From: Oscillospiraceae bacterium
GTDB lineage: Bacteria; Bacillota; Clostridia; Oscillospirales; Oscillospiraceae
Direction: 5' to 3'
DNA: 64,000 nt
Assembly (NCBI GenBank): GCA_009781515.1
Contig: WQXY01000001.1
Coordinates: forward strand, 124,001-188,000
Program-made: the position numbers and the translations under genes
Shown here: piece after piece, positions 29,354 through 38,555 of the stretch
Numbering within the stretch: position 1 is the first letter of the stretch
Layout of the letters: each line of letters starts with the position of its first letter
The notes under the pieces: model-generated
Seen by the model: the letters and a program-made list of their open reading frames with translations, nothing else
What the model was told of the DNA's origin: nothing
Databases searched by the model: none

Positions 29354-32271
29354 AACAAATAATCCTGTAGTTTTCCGAGTAAAATTTCAATGTCGAGTGG
29401 CTTGCTGATGTGGTCGTCCATTCCTGCTGCCAAGCAGTTATTGATATCCTCTTGGAATACATTTGCAGTCATTGCGATAATAACCAGCTTATCACGGTTA
29501 TGACCGGGCAAGGTGCGTATGCGGCGTGTTGCTTCCAAGCCGTCCATTACAGGCATTTGCAAATCCATAAATACGATATCGTACTTATCGGGCTGTGCTG
29601 TAATTGCATCGAGTGCTTCCTGTCCGTTTTCAACACAATCGATTTCAAGTCCCGTGTCCTCAAGCAAAGCAATAAGAATATCAGTATTTATTTGAATATC
29701 CTCTGCTATAAGCAGGCGCTTACCGCTAAACGACCCGGTGGTGCCTGTTTTTATTTCGTCACGTTCGATGTCGTCATCTATATCACTGCGGGCTGCCAGT
29801 GCAACAAACACAAACTTTGCGCCTTTTCCAAACTCAGACTCTACCCAAATCCTGCCGCCCATCATTTCAACAATCCGCTTTGCAATCGAAAGTCCGAGAC
29901 CTGTGCCGCCAAACTCACGGTTAACTCCGCTGTTTGCCTGTTCGAATGCTTCAAAGAGTTTGTCCTGCTGGTCGGGGGATATGCCTATTCCTGTGTCACT
30001 CACTTCAATACGAAGCTTTAAGGTATCGTCATAATTATCAATCAGTGACGCATTTATGCTGATGTGCCCCCCGGGCGGAGTGAATTTTACGGCGTTAGTG
30101 AGCAGATTAATGATAATTTGTGCAAGCCGCTGCTCGTCCGCAACGATGTATCGCGGTATTGATTTATCAACATTGACCGTAAGTGTATGATTTTTTTCGT
30201 TGGCACGGTAATGAATAGTGTTTATTGCTTTTTGAAGCATTTTTTCAAAGATAAAAGAGGTTGGTGCAAGTTCAAGCTTATCTGCTTCAATTTTTGCCAT
30301 GTCAAGCACATCGTTTATGACGCCGAGCAGGTGAGAGGAAGCGTCTTCAATTTTGCCCAAGGCGTTGTTTTTGTTTTCCAAATCCGCTGCTTTTTTTCCG
30401 ATGACAGTCATGCCGACAATTGCATTGAGCGGTGTGCGGATTTCATGGCTCATATTTGACAGAAAATCACTTTTTGCACGGCTGGCAGCTTTTGTCTGCT
30501 GCACAGCAACTTCAAGGTCGCTTGAGGTTTTGTGGAGCTTGTTGATTGTGACTTTGTTTTTTCTGATAAGAAATGCAAGCATTAGAAACAGCACAAAAAG
30601 CACGCTCATTGTTATCAGAAACGTGACGGCACGCTGATTTGCATCGTCTGCCCGCTCTTCGGCAAGCTTTCGCTCATAATCAAAGCTGCGGCTTGTCCAA
30701 CGGAGCACAATTCTGTCAATATCGGCATAACGCTGTGATTTGCTGATAACCTGTGAGAGGTTTTTATAGCTTTTGTTAAAACCGAAAAACGACTCGCCCG
30801 TCAGGTGACTGAGCAGCACATTTATTTTATAGTCGGGGCGCTCTCTGTAGTTTGTCTGGTATAAAAGCAGAAAATCCGAAGTGAGCAGCAGGTCAATTTC
30901 GTCGGCTTCAAGAGCCGTGAGTGCGTCACTGTGCAAATCATATAAAAACAGATTTTCGCTCTCGGGGAAAAATGTATGGTAAACAGTTTCAAAAACAGTT
31001 CCTCTGACAGCGCCTGTGCGTAAAAGCGGAAGCAGAAAGTCGGTGTAGGGGGTGTCAATCTTTGACAGAAAAGCGAAATTTGATATTTTGTAGGGTTCGT
31101 CTGCCCAGAGGAAATCATCTTTGATGTCGTCCGAGTGCCATAGGTCGGATATCATTGCAGCCTGACCTGTAAAAAGAAGCTCCCGCAGCTCAAGACCGGT
31201 TGTGTTTTTGTCATTTACGACTTCAAACTGCAAACCTGTTAATAAGGTGATTTCGGTTAAAATATCCTTTGCAATGCCTTGAAACTCATCGTCGGCTTCA
31301 TTAAAGAAAGTGATAGGATACCAAGAGGATCTTTTGAGAATTGGTATTTTAATATCCCGCTCCCTCATATCGTTTATAAATGCTATTTCATCGTCGGTAA
31401 AGGACAGATAAAGATTGTACTTGGCAAAATCACGCCTGCCTTCAATATGCAGGTCGTGTATCTGATAGAAGCCGTCGCTCAAAAGAAAGCTCTCCACAGC
31501 TGAGATAATCGGCTCAAGCTCGGGGTTTGCGGTTGCAAGAGCAGCTATGGCGTAACAAAACGGGAATACCTCTCTGCCGATTATAAACGGGTAATCCTTT
31601 AGTGTGTAAGCATCGACCGAGGGTGCCATAAATACGTCTATTTCGCCCGAGAGCAGCTTTTCCGCAGCTTCGGAGGCTGTGTCAACTTCAAGTGAAGTAT
31701 AAACGATATCGGGATATGCCGTCAGAAATATAAGCTCTGTAATACTGTTGCTCCAATATGCGACGTTTAATCCGTTTAGGCTTTCCGCGTTGTTTACTTC
31801 AATCATGCCGTCGTTTAATATAAAAGCAGACAGTGTGTGCTCTGCTATTGCCGATGTCATATGGTATTTTTCTCGGCGCGCCGGGGTGGGGGTAAGCTCG
31901 CCCGTAAAGTCGAGTGAAAAATCGTTTAGGTTTTCATTAATAGCGTCCCAATCGTCAAACTCAATTATAAACGGTATTCCGAAAAGGTCTGATAAAAGCT
32001 CGCAAAGTAAGGGGAAAAAGCCCGCGCCTGTGCCGTCGGGAAGCTCAAATGCGTATGTTGAAAACAAAGCACCAAACGAAAAGCTGTCTCTTTCGTTGAT
32101 GAGCTTTTCGATTGCTGCTATTTCATCTGTTGTTATATCGGGGATATCGCGAAATGTTTGTATTGTGTTTTTCGGTTGCCCTTGCTCATTTGGGGCATTA
32201 GAGCAGCCGACAAGTAAACTTGCAACTGTGATTAATATTAAAGTTACAGCAATTAATCGTTTAACTGACAT
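29350..32271 (-). CDS. Hybrid histidine kinase with two substrate-binding sensor domains
   Basis: A 973-residue protein. Signal peptide with lipobox LLVGC (Cys near 23), then two SBP family 3 domains (about 45-275 and 300-535) outside the cell, and a membrane helix near 570-592. Inside are a HisKA domain (SNMSHEIRTPLNAI), an HATPase (NLLTNAVKF, DTGIGI, GTGLGLSI) and a C-terminal receiver with Asp in FMDLQMPVMDG. The first binding domain probably senses an amino acid or related solute. The ATG at 32271 has GAGGAG about 14 bases upstream. No transcription-factor partner is adjacent. Confidence 0.92.
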   Translation of the reverse strand: MSVKRLIAVTLILITVASLLVGCSNAPNEQGQPKNTIQTFRDIPDITTDEIAAIEKLINERDSFSFGALFSTYAFELPDGTGAGFFPLLCELLSDLFGIPFIIEFDDWDAINENLNDFSLDFTGELTPTPARREKYHMTSAIAEHTLSAFILNDGMIEVNNAESLNGLNVAYWSNSITELIFLTAYPDIVYTSLEVDTASEAAEKLLSGEIDVFMAPSVDAYTLKDYPFIIGREVFPFCYAIAALATANPELEPIISAVESFLLSDGFYQIHDLHIEGRRDFAKYNLYLSFTDDEIAFINDMRERDIKIPILKRSSWYPITFFNEADDEFQGIAKDILTEITLLTGLQFEVVNDKNTTGLELRELLFTGQAAMISDLWHSDDIKDDFLWADEPYKISNFAFLSKIDTPYTDFLLPLLRTGAVRGTVFETVYHTFFPESENLFLYDLHSDALTALEADEIDLLLTSDFLLLYQTNYRERPDYKINVLLSHLTGESFFGFNKSYKNLSQVISKSQRYADIDRIVLRWTSRSFDYERKLAEERADDANQRAVTFLITMSVLFVLFLMLAFLIRKNKVTINKLHKTSSDLEVAVQQTKAASRAKSDFLSNMSHEIRTPLNAIVGMTVIGKKAADLENKNNALGKIEDASSHLLGVINDVLDMAKIEADKLELAPTSFIFEKMLQKAINTIHYRANEKNHTLTVNVDKSIPRYIVADEQRLAQIIINLLTNAVKFTPPGGHISINASLIDNYDDTLKLRIEVSDTGIGISPDQQDKLFEAFEQANSGVNREFGGTGLGLSIAKRIVEMMGGRIWVESEFGKGAKFVFVALAARSDIDDDIERDEIKTGTTGSFSGKRLLIAEDIQINTDILIALLEDTGLEIDCVENGQEALDAITAQPDKYDIVFMDLQMPVMDGLEATRRIRTLPGHNRDKLVIIAMTANVFQEDINNCLAAGMDDHISKPLDIEILLGKLQDYLL

Positions 32272-32338
32272 ATATCGGCATAAATCTCCTCAATATAAGT
32301 TATAAAACATGATTAAATTTAACCATATCATAAAACTT

Positions 32339-32367
32339 AAATTAATTCAATATAAACAAACTGTCAA
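32339..32367 (-). promoter_or_regulatory. Promoter of the SBP-hybrid kinase
   Basis: On the minus strand TTGACA (32367-32362), 17 bases, TAATTT (32344-32339). The -35 lies within an inverted repeat. Confidence 0.65.
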
Positions 32368-32383
32368 TATTGTCAGTTTGTTT
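32354..32383. repeat. 30-base inverted repeat over degV stop and kinase -35
   Basis: AAACAAACTG-T-CAATATTG-T-CAGTTTGTTT, one mismatched pair. It could be the degV terminator, an operator for the kinase promoter, or both. Confidence 0.55.
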
Positions 32384-33263
32384 CCGAAGCCAGATCATGT
32401 ATGGGCTTTTGCGTGCAATAGGCTATGCCTATAGTTCCGGGGCCGACATGTGTGCCTATAACCGGACCGATACTGCAAATATGGACGGGAACATCGGGGT
32501 ATTTTTCGGCAATTATTTCTTTGGTTTTTTCGGCTTCTTCTTTTGCGGAAATATGATGTATGTAGACCGTCTTCAGACCGTTTTTAGTATAATCCTTGTC
32601 TAATGCTTCATACAGCTTCGTCAGAGCTTTAGTGAAACCGCGGGCTTTTGTAAGCAGGTGAGTCATTCCTTTTTCCATGTCTACGGTTAGAACAGGGCTG
32701 ATGTCAAGAAGTTTTCCTATTAAAGCAGAAGCAGTACCGATGCGTCCGCCTTTTATCAGGAAATCTAAAGTTTTCGGGGTAAAGCAGAAGCTCACGCAGT
32801 TTCTTGCATGAACAGCTGCTGCGACAACCTCGTCAAATGAAGCGTTAGTTTTAGCTGCCCGTGCTGCTTCCAAAACGATTAAACCGAGTGCCATGCAGTT
32901 TGTGCGCGAGTCAATAATTTCAATTTTTGCATCGGGAAATTCTTCGAGGAGCTCCATTTTGGCACTGTAGGCATTGATAAATGTCCCGCTCATTTCCGAA
33001 GATATAAAAATTGCGACAATATCATCGCCTGCTTCGATTATCTCTTTGAACATGGTTTGAAACTCCCACGCGGAAGGCTGCGAAGAAGTGGGGATTGCTC
33101 CACCTTTGTTTATCTTGTCGTAAAAGTAATCATAATCCACTTGATCTTCCTGAAACGACTCATCGGGGAAGTGTACGCTCAGCGGAATAAGTTTAATGTC
33201 TAATTCCTTTTGTAATTCCAAATCGATATATGATGTTGTATCGCTGATAATGCAAATTGACAT
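32373..33263 (-). CDS. DegV-family fatty-acid-binding protein
   Basis: A 296-residue DegV protein. Visible hallmarks are ISDTTSYID at the start, an SSEMSGTF loop (SGT acyl-binding region), KGGRIG, and a C-terminal GPVIGTHVGPGTIG. Members bind fatty acids for the FakAB phosphorylation pathway. The start at 33263 is set by GGAGGTCAAC; the ATG twelve bases earlier overlaps that binding site. Confidence 0.93.
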   Translation of the reverse strand: MSICIISDTTSYIDLELQKELDIKLIPLSVHFPDESFQEDQVDYDYFYDKINKGGAIPTSSQPSAWEFQTMFKEIIEAGDDIVAIFISSEMSGTFINAYSAKMELLEEFPDAKIEIIDSRTNCMALGLIVLEAARAAKTNASFDEVVAAAVHARNCVSFCFTPKTLDFLIKGGRIGTASALIGKLLDISPVLTVDMEKGMTHLLTKARGFTKALTKLYEALDKDYTKNGLKTVYIHHISAKEEAEKTKEIIAEKYPDVPVHICSIGPVIGTHVGPGTIGIAYCTQKPIHDLASETN

Positions 33264-33330
33264 GTTGACCTCCATTTCGACTGTTGAAAGAATGACATAC
33301 TTAGTCCATTATGTCAAGACAACAATTTAT

Positions 33331-33369
33331 AACAAATGACAACCCTTATATTGAGAGTTGTCATTTGTT
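33331..33369. terminator. 13-bp inverted repeat downstream of tRNA-Arg
   Basis: AACAAATGACAAC and GTTGTCATTTGTT separated by 13 bases. Seven bases beyond the tRNA 3' end on its strand; likely transcription end of the tRNA. Confidence 0.55.
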
Positions 33370-33375
33370 CAACTT

Positions 33376-33452
<77 letters not shown>

Positions 33453-33478
33453 ATGTTCATTTTTCAAATATAAAACAT

Positions 33479-33508
33479 ATAATATACCTAAAATATTCAT
33501 ATTGTCAA
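33479..33508 (-). promoter_or_regulatory. Promoter of tRNA-Arg
   Basis: On the minus strand TTGACA (33508-33503), 18 bases, TATTAT (33484-33479). Its -35 overlaps that of the divergent kinase promoter. Confidence 0.65.
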
Positions 33509-33530
33509 TATTTGATATTAGTGTTAAAAT
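33502..33530 (+). promoter_or_regulatory. Promoter of the PAS-hybrid kinase, giving a leaderless start
   Basis: TTGTCA (33502-33507), 17 bases, TAAAAT (33525-33530). The ATG at 33538 lies where transcription should start. Confidence 0.6.
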
Positions 33531-33537
33531 CATATTT

Positions 33538-36498
33538 ATGAATAGACATATATTGAGAAACTTAGAAGTTGGTCTTGTATTAGTACTTGTCTTTACAGTT
33601 ACAATACTTTCAGCAACAATGATTTTAGTTACGGGCAGCACAGCTCCGTGGGTTGTCGCTGTTTGCGTGTCTATTACCATACTTGCTACGGTTGTTGCAA
33701 TAATACTGATGAGGATTGTTGTAAAAAAATCGGAAGCTGAATTTAACCAATCTGACGACAAAAATTCCGATGCACATGAGCGTACACTTCTTATGCTTGA
33801 TACATGCCCGATGTGTATGCAGATATGGAGCAGGGATTTGAGCACCATCGACTGCAATGAAGAGGGTGTAAGGCTCTACGGCTTTAAGGATAAGCAGGAA
33901 TACATCGACAGATTTCTCGCGGACTGTTCGCCGGAGTTTCAACCCGACGGGCAAAAAAGTGACGAAAAAGCACAGGCTCTTGTTTTTAAGGCTTTTGACG
34001 AGGGCTTATGTATATTTGACTGGATGCATAAAATGCCCGATGAGGATATATTAATTCCGTGTGAAATTACTCTCGTCAGAGCAACCTACAAAAATGAAGA
34101 TGTTGTTATCGGCTATACCCGTGACATACGCAAGGAAAAAGAAATTATTGAAGAACTCAAGGAACGTGACAGGCTTCTCGTAAACGTTAATGCCGAAGCA
34201 GTGCGAATGGCACTGTTCACAACACTTTTTGATACGATACCCGACCATGTATACGCAAAAGATGTAAATTCGCGATATACGGAATGTAACAAATCAATGC
34301 TTGAGTATTTTAACCTCAAAAAAGAGGACGTTCTCGGAAAAGACGATGCCGAAGCCTTAGGTCTTTCATTAAAAGACACAAAGAGTTTTATGGAGTGGGA
34401 CAGAAAGGTTATGAAAAGCGGTATTCCCGCAAGAATAGAGCACCGCATGTCACGTCTGAGCGGCACGTCAATTCAAGTTGAAACCATTAAAGCGCCTCTT
34501 ATTATAGGCGGCGAAACTGTCGGTATCTTGGGCGTATCGCGGGATATCACACGCTTTAAGGAAATGGAACGCCGCATCTCTGCGGACTTTGAAAATGCAA
34601 AGAGACTTCAAGCCAAAGCAGATATTGCAAGTCAGCACAAAACAGTGTTCCTCGCTACAATGAGCCATGAAATCAGAACCCCGATGAATGCAATCTTAGG
34701 TGCCACCGAAGTTATCATGCAGTCCGACTCGCTGCCCCCGGGTGTGTATGACTGGGTCACAAGGATTTACAATTCCGGAAATCTGCTGCTTGGTATTATC
34801 AATGATATACTCGACTTTTCAAAGATTGAAGCGGGTAAGCTCGAGATAAACATATCGGCATATACCCTTGCAAATATTATCTCAGACTCAATTCAGCTTA
34901 ATCTTATCCGCGCCGAGAGTAAATTTATCGAGTTTGTGCTCGAAGTTGACGAGAACATTCCTGCAGAGCTGATAGGTGATGAGCTGCGTATTAAGCAAAT
35001 TCTCAATAACCTGCTTTCAAATGCCTTTAAGTTTACGGAGTCCGGTAAAATAACACTTTCATTCGGCTTTGAGCCTGCTGCTGAGGATGAATGTATTGTT
35101 ATTGTCATGGGTGTGCGTGATACGGGCTGCGGTCTGTCGCCGGAGCAGCAGGAGAAACTGTTTGACGAATACACACGCTTTACCGATACAAATCAAGCAG
35201 CTGTTCAAGGTACAGGTCTCGGACTGTCTATCACACGCCGCTTGCTTGACCTTATGGAGGGAAGTATTTCGGTCGAGAGTGAACCCGGTGTCGGCACATA
35301 TTTTGAAGTAAAGCTGCCGCAAAAGAAAGCAAGTGATGATATACTCGGTGCTGATGTAACAAAAGCACTCAAAGAGTTTACATTTACATATGACGATGCT
35401 TCAAAACGCGGACGGGGCACTGTTGATATGATGCCGTACGGTAGTGTTTTGGTTGTTGATGACGTTGAAACAAACCGTTTTGTTGCTGTCGGTCTGCTTA
35501 TGATTTTCAGATTGAATGTAGAAACTGCAAGCAGTGGTTATGAGGCTATCTCTCTGATTGAAAACGGTAATACCTATGACCTCATATTTATGGACCACAT
35601 GATGCCGGGCATTAACGGTATTGAAGCTACAAAGCGTATCCGTGCATTAGGCTATGAGGCGCCGATTGTGGCACTTACGGCAAATGTTGCCTCGGGTAAT
35701 GCGGAAATGTTTATAAGCCACGGGTTTGACGGATATCTTCCAAAGCCTGTTGATATCAGACAGCTGACGTCATTTCTGAACAGGTTTATACGAGATAAGC
35801 AACCGCGGGAGGTTGTAGATGCTCTGCGCCTGCAATATGCAGAAATGGATGCGCAAAAAAGTACCAAAGCAACAAGTGAAGAGGAAACACAGCAAGAGGG
35901 GATACTCACATCACATTTATCAAATCTTGATATCCCCGGTATTGATATTATTAAAGGAATAGCGCAGTACGGCGGAGATGTCGTGTCATACTACAAAATT
36001 CTATGCTCATTTGCCGCAAATGTGTATGAAATGCTGCTTGCCATGGAAACGGTGAGTATGGAAAATCTTCCCGAGTACATTATCAATGTGCACAGTGTTA
36101 AGGGTGCAAGTTACAGTGTCTTTGCAAATAAAATTGCAGATAAGGCAAAGGTTCTTGAAGATGAAGCAAGAGAAGATAATCTTGATTTTGTTTTGGAAAA
36201 CAATCCGCCGTTCTTAGAAGAAGCAACCTTGCTGATAACAAAATTAAAAGAAGCCATGGTTAAAATAGATGCTGCAATGCCACGCAACATAAAAGATAAG
36301 CCCGACCCCGATGCTTTGGGACGGTTGCGTGTGGCATGTGAAATGTACGATATGGACGGTGTTGACGCGGCAATGGAAGAGATTGACGCATTCACGTATG
36401 AAAACGACGGAGGGCTTGTTGTTTGGGTAAAATCAAAGGTTGACCTTATGGCGTTTTCGGAAATTGTAGCAAAAATCAAAGAATACTTAAACAACTAA
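33538..36498 (+). CDS. PAS-containing hybrid histidine kinase with receiver and Hpt domains
   Basis: About 986 residues. Two membrane helices (about 10-31 and 38-60), two PAS domains (about 75-195 and 208-335), HisKA (ATMSHEIRTPMNAIL), HATPase (NNLLSNAFKF, DTGCGL, GTGLGLSI), a receiver (VVDDVETN, LIFMDHMMPG, PKPV) and an Hpt domain with phospho-His in NVHSVKGAS. The complete His-Asp-His relay is in one chain. ATG at 33538 has no ribosome binding site. The double receiver protein that follows by 31 bases is a likely phosphoacceptor. Confidence 0.9.
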   Translation: MNRHILRNLEVGLVLVLVFTVTILSATMILVTGSTAPWVVAVCVSITILATVVAIILMRIVVKKSEAEFNQSDDKNSDAHERTLLMLDTCPMCMQIWSRDLSTIDCNEEGVRLYGFKDKQEYIDRFLADCSPEFQPDGQKSDEKAQALVFKAFDEGLCIFDWMHKMPDEDILIPCEITLVRATYKNEDVVIGYTRDIRKEKEIIEELKERDRLLVNVNAEAVRMALFTTLFDTIPDHVYAKDVNSRYTECNKSMLEYFNLKKEDVLGKDDAEALGLSLKDTKSFMEWDRKVMKSGIPARIEHRMSRLSGTSIQVETIKAPLIIGGETVGILGVSRDITRFKEMERRISADFENAKRLQAKADIASQHKTVFLATMSHEIRTPMNAILGATEVIMQSDSLPPGVYDWVTRIYNSGNLLLGIINDILDFSKIEAGKLEINISAYTLANIISDSIQLNLIRAESKFIEFVLEVDENIPAELIGDELRIKQILNNLLSNAFKFTESGKITLSFGFEPAAEDECIVIVMGVRDTGCGLSPEQQEKLFDEYTRFTDTNQAAVQGTGLGLSITRRLLDLMEGSISVESEPGVGTYFEVKLPQKKASDDILGADVTKALKEFTFTYDDASKRGRGTVDMMPYGSVLVVDDVETNRFVAVGLLMIFRLNVETASSGYEAISLIENGNTYDLIFMDHMMPGINGIEATKRIRALGYEAPIVALTANVASGNAEMFISHGFDGYLPKPVDIRQLTSFLNRFIRDKQPREVVDALRLQYAEMDAQKSTKATSEEETQQEGILTSHLSNLDIPGIDIIKGIAQYGGDVVSYYKILCSFAANVYEMLLAMETVSMENLPEYIINVHSVKGASYSVFANKIADKAKVLEDEAREDNLDFVLENNPPFLEEATLLITKLKEAMVKIDAAMPRNIKDKPDPDALGRLRVACEMYDMDGVDAAMEEIDAFTYENDGGLVVWVKSKVDLMAFSEIVAKIKEYLNN

Positions 36499-36529
36499 GG
36501 GGCGCAAGAGTTGACGGAGGTACTATTGC

Positions 36530-37321
36530 ATGACAGGTAAGCGGAACAAAATAATAATTGTTGATGACATAATGTTTCAACTGCTTTCAACAAAAGAGCG
36601 CTTAAAGGGTAATTATGAGGTTTACCCTGCACAAAGCACGGAAATTCTCTTCGAGCTTTTGGAAAATATATCGCCCGAGCTTATTATCTTGGATGTAAAT
36701 ATGCCAAATACCGACGGTTATGAAACGCTGAGGCTTCTAAAGGACGATTTGCGTTATTCGTATATTCCTGTGATTTTCCTGTCATCGCATAATACAAGAG
36801 CAAACCTGCTCAAAGCCATTGCAATGGGTGCGGAAGATTTTATTCCAAAGCCTTATACGGACGCGGAGCTTATAGACAGTATTGAAATACAGCTCAACCC
36901 TGTCAAGAGAAAAACTTCAAAGCCTATAATACTTGCAATTGACGACAATCCGAGCATATTAAAATCAATAAATACGATTTTACATCATGATTATGCGGTA
37001 TATACCTTATCCGAGCCTGAAAAGATCAGAGAGCTTCTTATGATAATTTCGCCGGATTTATTCCTGCTTGACTGCAACATGCCGATTTTATCGGGGTTTG
37101 ACTTAATCCCGATAATCCGAAGTATGCAAATACATGAAGACACTCCGATTGTCTTTTTGACCGCAGAGTCGACATTTGACAATATGTCAGCGGCAATAAG
37201 TCTCGGAGCGAGTGATTTTTTGGTTAAACCCTTGGATGAAATTTTGCTGCGTGAAAAAATCAACAAATACACAAAAAGCTATATTATTCGCCGCCGCCTT
37301 GCAGATTTGGCTAAGGCGTAA
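36530..37321 (+). CDS. Double receiver-domain response regulator without output domain
   Basis: A 263-residue protein made of two CheY-like receivers (about 5-125 and 130-250). Each has the acidic pair and phospho-Asp (IVDD ... LDVNMPNTDG; AIDD ... LDCNMPILSG) and the conserved Lys (IPKPYTD; LVKPLDE). No DNA-binding or enzymatic part follows, so it probably acts by protein contact or as a phosphate shuttle. ACGGAGGT precedes it; it is probably co-transcribed with the kinase. Its end overlaps the converging kinase by 11 bases. Confidence 0.9.
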   Translation: MTGKRNKIIIVDDIMFQLLSTKERLKGNYEVYPAQSTEILFELLENISPELIILDVNMPNTDGYETLRLLKDDLRYSYIPVIFLSSHNTRANLLKAIAMGAEDFIPKPYTDAELIDSIEIQLNPVKRKTSKPIILAIDDNPSILKSINTILHHDYAVYTLSEPEKIRELLMIISPDLFLLDCNMPILSGFDLIPIIRSMQIHEDTPIVFLTAESTFDNMSAAISLGASDFLVKPLDEILLREKINKYTKSYIIRRRLADLAKA

Positions 37322-38432
37322 GCAAAGGCACTGTGACGGTGAACTTTGAACCCTTTTCAGGCTCGGAGTCAACGCTGATAGAGCCGTTCATCATTTCCAA
37401 TATACGTTTTGACAAAGCAAGGCCGATGCCAATTCCGCCTTGTTTTCTTGTGCTGCCGCCGTCTGCCTGATTAAATATGTTAAAGAGTTGCTCCTGCTGC
37501 TCGGCTGATATGCCGATGCCCTCGTCGGAAACTGTTATTTCTATCGTGACACTTTTATCATCTTGTGCTTTTATTTTTGCAGTAAAGTTGATTTCGCCAA
37601 GTTCGGGTGAAAACTTAATTGCATTTGCAAGCAAGTTTTGTATTACTTTATAAAGCAGCTTTTCGTCACCGATTAGGGTGTCGGGAATGTCGGGGTCAAA
37701 TTTGCAGCTGATGAATTGATTTCTCATAACGGCATATCGCTCGGCTTCAAGGTGTGCGGTGTTTAGCATGTTGTTAAATGCAAAAGGAGCGTTATTTGGC
37801 TTTAGAGCGCCGTATTCAATCTCTGAGGCGTTAAGCAGGTCCTTGACCAATGTGAGCAGCTGTTCGGAGGAGGCTTCGATAGAGTCAAAGCAATCCTTGT
37901 ATTTTTCGGGCTTCATCTTGGCAATTTGGAGCATACCCATAATTACATTCATTGGCGTGAGCATTTCGTGACTCATGCGTGATAAAAATTCACCTTTTGC
38001 GCGGCTGCTGCGCTCTGCATGTTCTTTTGCTATACGCAGTTCTTCTTTTAAGTTGAGCTCGATTTGTATTTGAACTCTCATTTTAACGATTGCCGAGTGG
38101 AAAGGTTTGGTAATATAGTCGGCAGCACCAAGTTGAAGACCTTTTTCCTCAGCTTCGGCACTGTCAAGACCCGTAATAAAGATAACGGGGATATCCTGCG
38201 TTTTGGGATTGCGTTTGAGCAGCTTGATTACCTCATAACCGTCGAGTTCCGGCATGAGGATATCGAGAAGTATTACATCGGGGATTTCTTTTTCGGCAAG
38301 CGCTTCTGTTTCGCTACTGTCACGCAGTGCGAGTATTCTGTACTGTGAGCTTAAAATGCTCGTCAGTGCTATAATATTTGATTTTTCATCGTCAATAATG
38401 AGAATACTGTATTTTTTATCTAACTTATCCAT
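37311..38432 (-). CDS. Receiver-histidine kinase hybrid
   Basis: About 373 residues: N-terminal receiver (LIIDDEKSN, ILLDILMPELDG, TKPFHSA), a short coiled linker, HisKA (SRMSHEMLTPMNVIMG) and HATPase (NLLANAIKF, DEGIGI, GIGLALSK). No membrane helix, so cytoplasmic. The likely ATG at 38432 has AAGGAG 13 bases upstream; an ATG at 38468 has no binding site. It faces the double receiver gene, suggesting one signalling network. Confidence 0.88.
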   Translation of the reverse strand: MDKLDKKYSILIIDDEKSNIIALTSILSSQYRILALRDSSETEALAEKEIPDVILLDILMPELDGYEVIKLLKRNPKTQDIPVIFITGLDSAEAEEKGLQLGAADYITKPFHSAIVKMRVQIQIELNLKEELRIAKEHAERSSRAKGEFLSRMSHEMLTPMNVIMGMLQIAKMKPEKYKDCFDSIEASSEQLLTLVKDLLNASEIEYGALKPNNAPFAFNNMLNTAHLEAERYAVMRNQFISCKFDPDIPDTLIGDEKLLYKVIQNLLANAIKFSPELGEINFTAKIKAQDDKSVTIEITVSDEGIGISAEQQEQLFNIFNQADGGSTRKQGGIGIGLALSKRILEMMNGSISVDSEPEKGSKFTVTVPLLTP

Positions 38433-38555
38433 ATGGTCATTTATGCTCCTTTTTGTGTATTCTACCATATCAATTCAACATAATCAATCCAAATCAATAT
38501 CAAATCAATCCAATCTTGATTTAATGAGGTAATTATGGTAAGGTAAGATTTAATT

